DNA of 22,315 nucleotides, from assembly GCA_964645775.1 (NCBI GenBank), contig CAZYBU010000047.1:1-22315 (forward strand), read 5' to 3'. Both the position numbers and the translations under genes were made by a program. Shown piece after piece: positions 6,705-14,229 of the stretch. The DNA comes from CAZYBU01 sp964645775 (GTDB lineage Bacteria; Spirochaetota; UBA4802; UBA5550). Under the pieces are notes generated by a model, which was given only the letters and a program-made list of their open reading frames with translations, ran no database searches and had not been told where the DNA came from. Every line of letters starts with the position of its first letter. The stretch's first letter is position 1.

Positions 6705-7391
6705 TTATCTAACCTCATGAAGGATATCTGAGATAAGATTGACACTCTTTCGCACCAGGTCCTTAATTTCCTGATATTGTTCTCCCTCAATCCGCTCCCG
6801 GGAAAGGACTTTTGAACCCAGACCCACGGCGCAGGCTCCTGCCCGGAACCACTCCCGGAGATTAGTTTCATCGAGATCCACGCCCCCCGTGGGGAGAAGA
6901 AGCGCCTCCGGCATAGGGCTTCGGACTGCGCGCAAGAAGGATGGTCCTCCAACGGCGTCAGCAGGAAAAACCTTGCATATATGGGCCCCCAGTTGCCGGG
7001 CCGTGTGTATTTCCGTCACGGTAGCGCAGCCGGGAAGCCAGGCGATTCCGGCTTCATTGCAGGTAATGCCGATCTCCCTGTCCAGGAAGGGACTCACAAT
7101 AAAATCCGCTCCTTCTGTTATCGCACGGGAGGCCGTATCCTGATCTTTTACGGTGCCCAATCCGAGACAGAGCTCCTTTGCCGGGAACCGCCGCCTGATT
7201 TCCCTGAATACGTCCTGGGCACAAGGCCCTCTATTGACGAATTCGATTATGGTAGCTCCACTCTCCAGACAAGCCTCAACCACCTTCAGGGCCACAGATA
7301 TGTTTCCCTCATAGAAAAGAAACAAAACTCCTTTCTGGCAAATCTGATCGTATATCCTTTCCCCGTTCATTTCCTGTTTAATATCCTTCAT
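6705..7391 (-). CDS. KDPG/KHG aldolase family protein (bifunctional 4-hydroxy-2-oxoglutarate / 2-dehydro-3-deoxyphosphogluconate aldolase)
   Basis: A 228-residue TIM-barrel class I aldolase that would cleave 2-keto-3-deoxy-6-phosphogluconate (or 4-hydroxy-2-oxoglutarate) to pyruvate plus an aldehyde. Landmarks in order: IIEFVNRG with the catalytic Glu50, GLGTV, ADFIVSP, WLPGCATVTEI, CKVFPADAVGG with the Schiff-base Lys, and LLPTGGV. The FVNRG and WLPGC-VTEI forms resemble the subfamily with EFTNRG and WMPGCGSVTEI, rather than E. coli Eda. It follows nnr by 64 bases on the same strand and is probably the last gene of that operon. The chosen ATG lacks a clear ribosome site, and another ATG 7 codons in is possible. 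No Entner-Doudoroff partner is in view. Confidence 0.85.
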   Translation of the reverse strand: MKDIKQEMNGERIYDQICQKGVLFLFYEGNISVALKVVEACLESGATIIEFVNRGPCAQDVFREIRRRFPAKELCLGLGTVKDQDTASRAITEGADFIVSPFLDREIGITCNEAGIAWLPGCATVTEIHTARQLGAHICKVFPADAVGGPSFLRAVRSPMPEALLLPTGGVDLDETNLREWFRAGACAVGLGSKVLSRERIEGEQYQEIKDLVRKSVNLISDILHEVR

Positions 7392-7455
7392 CTACATACA
7401 CTGCAAAGAGGGTATCCCAATAACCGGATTCTGCATAGAGATGGGAATCCTTAAT

Positions 7456-8997
7456 TCATACTTTTCCAGGCAACCTCAGCCAGGATGGGATCTCTCCGGA
7501 AAGGAGGGCGCTGTAAGGTTCTTCGGAAGCGTGATTTTCAGCCGCTTTTCCATGCAGCCAGGCGGCACAGGCCAGGCTCTCCATGGATGGGATCCCTCCG
7601 GCTAAAAGCGCGCCGGCAATGCCGGAAAGGACATCACCGCTTCCACCGGTTGCCAGATCCGCATTTCCCGTGGTATTAACAAGGATCTCGTTTCCATCCG
7701 TAATAATGGAGGCCGGCCCCTTGAGGAGGGTCGTCCCTCCTGTGACCCCGGCCAGGTCACAGGCCGTCCTGACCCGATCCTGCTGAAGAATTTCCACATC
7801 CTGACCCAAAAGACGCGATGCCTCACCGAAATGGGGTGTAATCATCAACCTGTCGTGTTCGACCTTTTTCTCCCTGACAAGTTCTGAAAGATGATAGAGA
7901 CCGTCACCATCTACCAGAAGAGATATACTCAGGTTCTGACTGTGAAGCATGATGGACCTGAAAATCTTCCCGGCCGAATCCTTCCGTCCCATTCCAGGAC
8001 CTGTTACAATGACATCCGGTCTGTATTGCTGAATAAGATCATGGATTTCATCACCGGAACTACCGGAAAGGGAAATTGTGATCAATTCGGGCAGATGACC
8101 GGCAACGATAATCCTGCTCTCTTCCGTTGTGGCGCCGTAGCATAAGCCGACACCTGTCCTGAGAGCGCCTTTTGCCGTGAGGAGAAGGGCTCCTTCCATA
8201 CCGGTAAATCCACCGATAATCATAAGGCGCCCCCGCTCTCCCTTATGGGTATCTGGATCACCCTCTTTCCATCCTTCAAGACGGCGACTCACATACTCAG
8301 CATCAACCACCTGTCCCGCACCGGCTCTGCCGGTCACGACCGAGGGAAAACCGATATCAGCCACAAGCACCTGCCCGCAATACCGTTTGCCTGGCCAGGT
8401 GACCAGGGTATATTTGGGAAGCCCCATGGTAACGGTTACATCAGCCTCAACCGTTTCAAGTTTCCTGTCCAGGGGACCTTCTGAGGGCAGACCTGACGGG
8501 ATATCAGCGGATAAAACCCTGACACCAGATTCGTTTATCCGGCGTACAACTTTATCCAGAGGAGGACGCACCCTGCCTTCAACTCCGATTCCGAGGAGAG
8601 CATCGATAATAAGATCGAGAGAATTAAAATCGATTTCGGCCCATGCATCCAGTTGCACTATCTTCAGACCAAGTTTTCGGCACATCATAAAAAAGGTATG
8701 GGCTGATCCCCTGATCTTTTCTTCAGATACACAGAGGAGAATAACAATCTCGGGTGCAGGATCGCCTTTGCTCTCCCTGGCCGCCAGATACCAGGCCGCG
8801 GAAAAGCCGTCTCCTCCGTTATTGCCTGGACCTGCTGCTATCAGGATATGTCCATCGTCACCGGCCATCTCAAGAGCGGTATCAGCGATAAACCTCCCTG
8901 CGTTTCCCATGAGGATCTCGCCCGGCATCCCGTATTCCTCCATGGTTATGCGGTCAATTTCCCGCATCTCTTCGGATGTGACGATCCTTACTCCCAT
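7456..8997 (-). CDS. nnr: Bifunctional NAD(P)H-hydrate epimerase / ADP-dependent NAD(P)H-hydrate dehydratase
   Basis: A 513-residue two-domain metabolite-repair enzyme. The N-terminal YjeF epimerase domain (about 1-215) interconverts R- and S-NAD(P)HX, with the signature AAGPGNNGGDG and a DALLGIG motif. The C-terminal ribokinase-like domain (about 235-510) dehydrates S-NAD(P)HX at the expense of ADP. It shows LMIIGG, VTGPGMGR, LLVDGDGL, MITPHFGEASRL and the catalytic NADLATGGSGDVLSG block. The full length is typical of the fused bacterial form. The start overlaps the end of the upstream lipoprotein gene by 10 bases, suggesting coupled translation. Role: repair of damaged nicotinamide cofactors in the cytoplasm. 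Confidence 0.95.
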   Translation of the reverse strand: MGVRIVTSEEMREIDRITMEEYGMPGEILMGNAGRFIADTALEMAGDDGHILIAAGPGNNGGDGFSAAWYLAARESKGDPAPEIVILLCVSEEKIRGSAHTFFMMCRKLGLKIVQLDAWAEIDFNSLDLIIDALLGIGVEGRVRPPLDKVVRRINESGVRVLSADIPSGLPSEGPLDRKLETVEADVTVTMGLPKYTLVTWPGKRYCGQVLVADIGFPSVVTGRAGAGQVVDAEYVSRRLEGWKEGDPDTHKGERGRLMIIGGFTGMEGALLLTAKGALRTGVGLCYGATTEESRIIVAGHLPELITISLSGSSGDEIHDLIQQYRPDVIVTGPGMGRKDSAGKIFRSIMLHSQNLSISLLVDGDGLYHLSELVREKKVEHDRLMITPHFGEASRLLGQDVEILQQDRVRTACDLAGVTGGTTLLKGPASIITDGNEILVNTTGNADLATGGSGDVLSGIAGALLAGGIPSMESLACAAWLHGKAAENHASEEPYSALLSGEIPSWLRLPGKV

Positions 8998-10046
8998 TTA
9001 TAAAAATCTATCCCCTTTTCTCCAATATGGTAAGAATACAGTCCTCCCTTTCTGTAACCCAGGACCTTCGAATAATATGAATGATCTTCCGGTGGATCAA
9101 TTTGAATCGTATTGATCCGGTTCCCCTTCATGTCAGTTATCATGAAACGGAGTTCATTGTTTACGATATCCCAGAAGTATAGAAGTTTGTCATCAACTAT
9201 GTTGAAAAGTACATTCTTCGGGTCCGGCAGGGTCGCGATCACACCTCCCAGGGCCCTGTTGTCAACATCATAGGTGAAGACCTTCCGATACTTAAATCTC
9301 TTATTGTTATAATAGGCAACAGATATCAGGAGGCGGTCCCCCTTGCTGAAGATGAGAACATTCTCGATTTTTCCCGAATAGGTCTCTCCGTCTTCTTCCT
9401 CTTCAAAGGAGAGACGGGAAAGATTGGTATAAAATGTTCTCTTTTTTCCCTGGAAACGAAACACGGACCATGAATGAAATGAATGGGATATAACGAATAG
9501 ATTGCCATCTCCATCGATAAACATCTCTTCAATGTAATAAAAGGGAGTGCCAGGGGAACCTCCCTGCCCCAGGGTGTACTGGAGCTCTCCCATTTTACTA
9601 AAAACGAGTATGTAGGAGGGGGAAATGCCCGATTTATGATCTCCCTGCATATCCGCAAGTCTGTTCTGAATATAGAGGTTATCTTCATTGTCAAGGGTAA
9701 AGGCCCCTATTATGGAAAAGTTAAAGGGAACGACCGGGACCTCCTCTCCTTCAATACCTGCCGTGTCACCTATGATCCATTCAGGTTTGCCGTCAAATCC
9801 GATAACCTGTACACGTTTTGAAAGGGAATCGGCAAGTATAACCCTGTTTTTCTTTATTTCAACGCCAAGAGTCAGGTCCTTGATCCCCTTTTCATCCAGA
9901 GCGAGCCGTACCTCTCCACCCCCATTTCCCCTGGGAATCGTCAGAAACTTATTCGATTTCATGGTGTCCACTCTCCACTGGCTGCAGCCAGTAATAATCG
10001 TGAGGGACATGATGATCACACCGGAAAAGAGAAGATGTCTATTCAT
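8988..10046 (-). CDS. Conserved hypothetical lipoprotein with beta-propeller-like repeats
   Basis: A 352-residue secreted lipoprotein of unknown function. The N-terminus MNRHLLFSGVIIMSLTIITGC has a short basic start, a hydrophobic core and a lipobox (ITGC, Cys21) for signal peptidase II. The mature part alternates short strands with recurring motifs of the type DxxDNLYIQ, DGDGNLFVIS and DDKLLYFWDI, resembling NHL or six-bladed propeller blades. I recall similar lipoproteins in spirochaetes, but this is not a firm family call. It is the first gene of a minus-strand operon with nnr, whose start lies within its last codons. The linkage with metabolite repair is unexplained and may be chance. Confidence 0.75.
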   Translation of the reverse strand: MNRHLLFSGVIIMSLTIITGCSQWRVDTMKSNKFLTIPRGNGGGEVRLALDEKGIKDLTLGVEIKKNRVILADSLSKRVQVIGFDGKPEWIIGDTAGIEGEEVPVVPFNFSIIGAFTLDNEDNLYIQNRLADMQGDHKSGISPSYILVFSKMGELQYTLGQGGSPGTPFYYIEEMFIDGDGNLFVISHSFHSWSVFRFQGKKRTFYTNLSRLSFEEEEDGETYSGKIENVLIFSKGDRLLISVAYYNNKRFKYRKVFTYDVDNRALGGVIATLPDPKNVLFNIVDDKLLYFWDIVNNELRFMITDMKGNRINTIQIDPPEDHSYYSKVLGYRKGGLYSYHIGEKGIDFYKWE

Positions 10047-10106
10047 TATTATCCTGTATCGTGCTTAGTTTTTTCTACTGACAGAATACGCTCCTGTTTT
10101 TTTGTG

Positions 10107-10125
10107 GCAATAAAAAAACTATTGC
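10107..10125. promoter_or_regulatory. Inverted repeat in the divergent promoter region
   Basis: GCAATA and TATTGC are perfect 6-base arms around a 7-base A-rich spacer. They lie between the divergent lipoprotein gene (start 10046) and acyl-CoA dehydrogenase gene (start 10193). This could be an operator or a chance repeat. No strong -35/-10 pair stands out in this 146-base gap. Confidence 0.25.
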
Positions 10126-10192
10126 GTTCTCAGGGCCTTGAGATAAGTATCAGAACCTGTCATATCTTAAAGTATTGTCATTGGAGGCTCCC

Positions 10193-11347
10193 ATGAACTT
10201 CGAATTAACCGAAGAGCAGCAGATGGTTCGGGATATGTGCCGTTCCTACGCGGAAAACGAACTTAAACCGATAGCGGCTGAACTTGATCAAACCCATGAA
10301 TTTCCCATGAACCACGTCAAGGCTCTGGGCGAAATGGGGCTTATGGGTGTTGTCTATCCTGAAGAATATGGTGGTTCAGGCATGGACTACCTGTCTTACG
10401 CGGTAGCCATTGAAGAGATATCCCGGGGATGTGCTTCCACCGGTGTTGTCCTTTCCGCTCACAATTCTCTCTGCCTCTCCCCTCTTTATTATTATGGTAG
10501 CGAAGAACAGAAAAAGAAGTTTCTCCCGAAACTGTGCACCGGTGAATGGATCGGCTGTTTCGGTATTACTGAAGCGGACGCGGGCTCCGATGCGGCCGGC
10601 ACCAGGACGACTGCTGAACTGAAGGACGGCAAATGGGTCCTGAACGGTACAAAGAACTTTATTACCAACGGCGGCGTGGCAGATGTTTCCGTGGTAATGG
10701 CTTCAACGGACAGGGAAAAGGGACACAAAGGCCTTTCAATGTTCATCGTTGAAAAGGGGACACCCGGTTTCAGCGTAGGCAAAACAGAAGACAAACTCGG
10801 AATTAACGCCTCATCCACAACGGAACTTGTCTTTGACAACTGCTCTCTCCCCGAAGAGAACCTTCTTGGAGAAGCAGGACAGGGATTCAAGATATCGATG
10901 CATACACTGGATGGCGGACGGGTCGGCATCGCCGCCCAGGCCGTGGGAATCGCGCAGGCCGCTTTTGACGAGGCCGTGGCTTACGCTGCAGAAAGAAAGC
11001 AGTTCGGACAGAGCCTTTCAAAATTCCAGGCCATCCAATGGATGATTGCTGACATGGCTACCGATATCGATGCCGCCCGTCTGCTGACCTTCCGGGCAGC
11101 CCAGAACATAGGCACTGGTGATAGACAGCGTTATTCCAAAGATGCCGCCATGGCCAAACTCTTCGCCTCTGAAGCTTCCCACAGGGTCACCCATAAGGCG
11201 ATCCAGATTCTCGGAGGATACGGTTACACGCGGGACTATCCCGTCGAACGGCACTACCGCGATGCAAGGATTACCGAAATCTATGAGGGCACTTCGGAGA
11301 TACAGAGACTCGTAATCGCCACAAACGTGTTGAAGGCAGTATCCTGA
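10193..11347 (+). CDS. Acyl-CoA dehydrogenase (short-chain / butyryl-CoA type)
   Basis: A 384-residue FAD enzyme that introduces the alpha-beta double bond into acyl-CoA and passes electrons to electron-transferring flavoprotein. Seen in order: N-terminal helices MNFELTEEQQMVRDM, the FAD/substrate loop GCFGITEADAGSDAAGT, WVLNGTKNFITNG, the QAxGIAQAAFDEAVAYA helix, RKQFGQ, QILGGYGYTRDYPVER and EIYEGTSEIQRLVIA with the catalytic Glu in YEG. Length and motifs fit short-chain dehydrogenases of fatty-acid or amino-acid degradation and syntrophic butyrate metabolism. ATG 10193 is chosen because GGAGG ends five bases before it; an upstream TTG lies before that site. No EtfAB or thiolase is beside it, so the substrate is uncertain. 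Confidence 0.9.
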   Translation: MNFELTEEQQMVRDMCRSYAENELKPIAAELDQTHEFPMNHVKALGEMGLMGVVYPEEYGGSGMDYLSYAVAIEEISRGCASTGVVLSAHNSLCLSPLYYYGSEEQKKKFLPKLCTGEWIGCFGITEADAGSDAAGTRTTAELKDGKWVLNGTKNFITNGGVADVSVVMASTDREKGHKGLSMFIVEKGTPGFSVGKTEDKLGINASSTTELVFDNCSLPEENLLGEAGQGFKISMHTLDGGRVGIAAQAVGIAQAAFDEAVAYAAERKQFGQSLSKFQAIQWMIADMATDIDAARLLTFRAAQNIGTGDRQRYSKDAAMAKLFASEASHRVTHKAIQILGGYGYTRDYPVERHYRDARITEIYEGTSEIQRLVIATNVLKAVS

Positions 11348-11407
11348 TGACCTTTCAAATCAGGGCATCAGCTAATCTTATATCAGGAGTTGAGAAGGCG
11401 GGTATTC

Positions 11408-11746
11408 ATGGGTTTTTTTAAAAACGCGGGTGATTCTTTAAGCAGATATTCAGAAATCATCGTCAACAGGACCGAGGAATATACAAAGATTGCCAAGCTG
11501 ACCCTTGACATTCGACGTATCAACTCTGACGTACAGAAACTTAAGATTCATCTGGCGGACATCCTCTTCCCCTATCTCGAGAAGAACGAGCCGATAGACC
11601 CCGAACGGGGAGAATTCCGGCATATAGTGAACGAGATTCGCGAGCTGGATCGCCGTATCGAAGAGCTGGAAGCTGAGATCCAGAATCTGAAAAACCATAA
11701 TGACGACTCCTCCGGGGTGGAAGAAACCGACTGCGAAAAGGGCTGA
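11408..11746 (+). CDS. Small coiled-coil hypothetical protein
   Basis: A 112-residue soluble, charged protein. It begins MGFFKNAGDSLSRYSEIIVN and then has heptad-rich helices: residues about 20-50 (TKIAKLTLDIRRINSDVQKL) and 70-97 (RELDRRIEELEAEIQNLKNH), ending in an acidic tail. The opening resembles small bacterial coiled-coil proteins that often carry a C-terminal zinc ribbon, but no Cys pairs are present here. ATG 11408 is preferred, with AGAAGG nine bases upstream, over a TTG at 11390. It sits 60 bases after the acyl-CoA dehydrogenase and 5 bases before rnr, so it is probably co-expressed with RNase R. Function unknown. Confidence 0.7.
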   Translation: MGFFKNAGDSLSRYSEIIVNRTEEYTKIAKLTLDIRRINSDVQKLKIHLADILFPYLEKNEPIDPERGEFRHIVNEIRELDRRIEELEAEIQNLKNHNDDSSGVEETDCEKG

Positions 11747-11751
11747 TCTGT

Positions 11752-13854
11752 ATGCCCCTATCTTCAAAGAAGGTTCTGGAACATCTCTCTTCTCGAAGGG
11801 GAAAATACACACGGCGGGATGTTGTCAATCATTTCATGGACGCCCGCAAGCGAAGGGAAGAGGCGAGAAAAAGCAAAAGACGTCGCAGGTCCTCCGCCTC
11901 CTCTCCTCGCAAGGACATTGACGTTATAAACAAAACCATTGACGCCTGCCTCGCGTCAGGTTTTCTCCGTATTGAGAAAAACGGCCTTCGAACGCACGCC
12001 TTTCATGTTACGGGACCTTTCTCCACCAGAAAGGGAGGCGAAGGCATGGTAACGGGACCCGACGGACTTCAGGTAATGATCCCCCGGAAGGAGAGGGGAA
12101 GCGCGGGAAACAACGATATTGTACATGTGACTGTCTATGATTATCGCCGCGGTGAATTCCATGGAACCATGGATGAGATCATTGCCCGTAATCAGACCCC
12201 GGTAATAACAAGGATTACCGGGGTTGACGACCAGGCTGCCTATCTTGAACCACTCGAGAAAGGGAGTGATGTTCCCTTCGCAGCTCCCCTGGATGGCCGG
12301 AAGGTCCACGTAGGAGACATGGCCGTAGTAGTACCTGAAAAAGGCTCCTATAAAAAACATCCGGGATGTCGCATTACCACAACCTTCAGCCCTGATGACG
12401 AATCTCATGATTTTGAGCGGATCTGCGTCAAGCACGACCTCCCCACCCCACCCTCCAGGCCTGAGGATCTGCCCTCCATAGAAAAGCTCCTGAAGGATAC
12501 GACCGTCCAACGAAAGGACTACCGGGATGAATTCACCATAACCATAGATGGTGAGACAGCGAAGGATTTTGATGATGCCCTCTCGCTGAAGAAAGAAAAA
12601 AATATCAGGACCCTCTCCGTTCATATCGCAGATGTCTCCACATTCATACCGGCCGGCAGCCGGGCGGACAGGGAAGCCCTCGAACGGGGCAACAGTTACT
12701 ATATCGGGAACCAGGTCATCCCCATGTTCCACGAAGTACTCTCCAATGATCTCTGCTCCCTTCGGGAAGGGGAAGATCGCCTGACCATGAGCGTGGAGAT
12801 CGATTACGACTCCAAAGGGAAGGAGCTGGATGCACGTTTCTTCCGGGGAGTCATACGTGTCGACAAACGGCTTACCTATGAACACGCTGACGCGATTTTG
12901 CAGGATACCGGCAACTCCTCCCAGAAAAAACTCCTTGCGGAACTGGATAAACTGACAAACGTTCTAAAAGAGAAGCGCCTTGAATCCGGCAGAATCGACC
13001 TCAACCTCACGGACATTGAAATCAAGTACAAGGGGGACCGGGTTACGGACGCGGAACATGCCCGGAGACTTCGGAGCCACAGCATCATCGAAGAATGTAT
13101 GCTGAGTGCGAACACGGTTGCGGCAAGGAGACTCAAAGAAGCGGATATCCCCACCCTTTACAGAAACCATGAACCTATCGAAAGCGACTCCCTTTCCGAG
13201 ATGAAGCAGGTTCTCCGCCTGTTTCGAATTTCCGCTGGAAGGACAGATTCTCCCTCTACCTTCATTCAAAAGGTACTTGAAAAAATCAGGGGGAAGGATG
13301 TCGAGGAAGTAGTCAACTATCTCATACTTCGTTCCATGATGCAGGCCTTTTACGGCGTAGAGCCCCTGGGGCATTTCGGTCTTGGTTTCCAGGACTATAC
13401 CCATTTCACGTCACCCATACGAAGGTGCTCTGATCTGGTTGTCCATAGATGTCTGAAAAGCCTGATTGACGGCACGGATCATCCTTACTCATCGGCAGAA
13501 CTGGTGGAGATAGGAGAGAGAACCTCTAACAGGGAACGCCTTGCCATGAGAGCCGAGAGGGACATGATCAAGTTAAAATCCTGCCGCCTGATGAAAGACA
13601 GAATCTCAGAGGTCTTTGACGCCATGGTTACCGGTGTGTCGCGAAGCGGTTTTTTTGTGACTCTCAGGGAGACTCCGGTGGAAGGGATGGTACCACTGAG
13701 AAACCTTGAAGATGACTATTACCACGTGCTTGAAGATTCCTATACCGTGGTGGGGCGACGTCACGGCCGGAGGTTTCGAATCGGAGACAGGGTTGAGGTG
13801 CGTCTCGCGGAGGTGGATCCTCTGCTTATGCGTATCGATTTTAGCCTGGCCTGA
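11752..13854 (+). CDS. rnr: Ribonuclease R
   Basis: A 700-residue 3'-5' exoribonuclease of the RNase II/R family that degrades structured RNA and takes part in rRNA and mRNA quality control. Layout: a basic helix-turn-helix-like N-terminus (1-80), OB/cold-shock domains (about 85-240), the RNB catalytic domain, and a C-terminal S1 domain (about 618-700). RNB has ITIDGETAKDFDDAL with Asp266, Asp272, Asp274 and Asp275 as metal ligands, followed by HIADVSTFI and HFTSPIRRCSDLVVHR. The last motif normally has Tyr where this protein has Cys (RRY to RRC). The protein ends right at the S1 domain, without the lysine-rich tail of E. coli RNase R. Its start is 5 bases after the preceding stop. Confidence 0.93.
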   Translation: MPLSSKKVLEHLSSRRGKYTRRDVVNHFMDARKRREEARKSKRRRRSSASSPRKDIDVINKTIDACLASGFLRIEKNGLRTHAFHVTGPFSTRKGGEGMVTGPDGLQVMIPRKERGSAGNNDIVHVTVYDYRRGEFHGTMDEIIARNQTPVITRITGVDDQAAYLEPLEKGSDVPFAAPLDGRKVHVGDMAVVVPEKGSYKKHPGCRITTTFSPDDESHDFERICVKHDLPTPPSRPEDLPSIEKLLKDTTVQRKDYRDEFTITIDGETAKDFDDALSLKKEKNIRTLSVHIADVSTFIPAGSRADREALERGNSYYIGNQVIPMFHEVLSNDLCSLREGEDRLTMSVEIDYDSKGKELDARFFRGVIRVDKRLTYEHADAILQDTGNSSQKKLLAELDKLTNVLKEKRLESGRIDLNLTDIEIKYKGDRVTDAEHARRLRSHSIIEECMLSANTVAARRLKEADIPTLYRNHEPIESDSLSEMKQVLRLFRISAGRTDSPSTFIQKVLEKIRGKDVEEVVNYLILRSMMQAFYGVEPLGHFGLGFQDYTHFTSPIRRCSDLVVHRCLKSLIDGTDHPYSSAELVEIGERTSNRERLAMRAERDMIKLKSCRLMKDRISEVFDAMVTGVSRSGFFVTLRETPVEGMVPLRNLEDDYYHVLEDSYTVVGRRHGRRFRIGDRVEVRLAEVDPLLMRIDFSLA

Positions 13855-13855
13855 G

Positions 13856-14209
13856 ATGTGTCGTTTTACCCTTCTCTATCATAAAACGGATTCGCCTCAT
13901 TACGATCTTCTTTTCGAAGAGATAAAAAAGGATAGCCTTTTGACCCTCCAGATCCTTCCAGACGACCTGGAGGCGCTCCTCCAGGGCCGGGAAATCCGTA
14001 CCCGTTTACTTCCTCGTCACAGGAAGAAATATCTTGACTATGAGGGGATGATTTCCCATGACCGTGGATATGTCCAACAGGTCGACTCCGGCACCTGGAG
14101 GCCTGATAAAAAGGTTCGAATCCTTGAAGGGACTCTTCTTAAAGGAAAAATGGTCCTGGAGCAGAATGACGAAAGCTGCAGAATGATTTTACAATCAGAA
14201 AAATTCTGA
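13856..14209 (+). CDS. Stand-alone LigD-type 3'-phosphoesterase domain protein (DNA polymerase ligase N-terminal domain family)
   Basis: A 117-residue protein resembling the phosphoesterase domain of bacterial LigD, which trims 3'-phosphate or ribonucleotide ends before end joining. Counterparts of the catalytic His/Asp set are visible: His9, His15 and Asp17 in YHKTDSPHYDLLFE, and His55 in PRHRKKYLDYEG, which matches the LigD pattern H-x-x-x-Y-x-D-F-E-G. DRGYVQQVDSGTW then matches the closing strands (GAGTVMIWDRGTW). No ligase or primase domain is attached and no Ku gene is in view. The frame is open further upstream inside rnr, but ATG 13856, one base after the rnr stop, fits the domain start, so translation is coupled. 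Position after RNase R hints at nucleic-acid 3'-end work; the real substrate is unknown. Confidence 0.7.
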   Translation: MCRFTLLYHKTDSPHYDLLFEEIKKDSLLTLQILPDDLEALLQGREIRTRLLPRHRKKYLDYEGMISHDRGYVQQVDSGTWRPDKKVRILEGTLLKGKMVLEQNDESCRMILQSEKF

Positions 14210-14229
14210 AAAAAAATGGTATCCTGCTG

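Noticed and set aside
8177..9115. Long plus-strand open frame (over 300 codons) opposite nnr
   Set aside because: It is antisense to a clear nnr gene, rich in Ser, Arg and Pro as shadow frames usually are, and has no recognisable motif or ribosome site.
11956..12885. Long minus-strand open frame opposite rnr
   Set aside because: It lies wholly within the RNase R gene, shows no family motif, and is explained by the codon bias of the real gene.
13706..13855. Earlier start for the LigD-like protein inside rnr
   Set aside because: The added 50 residues overlap the S1 domain of RNase R and are not protein-like. The domain begins naturally at ATG 13856.
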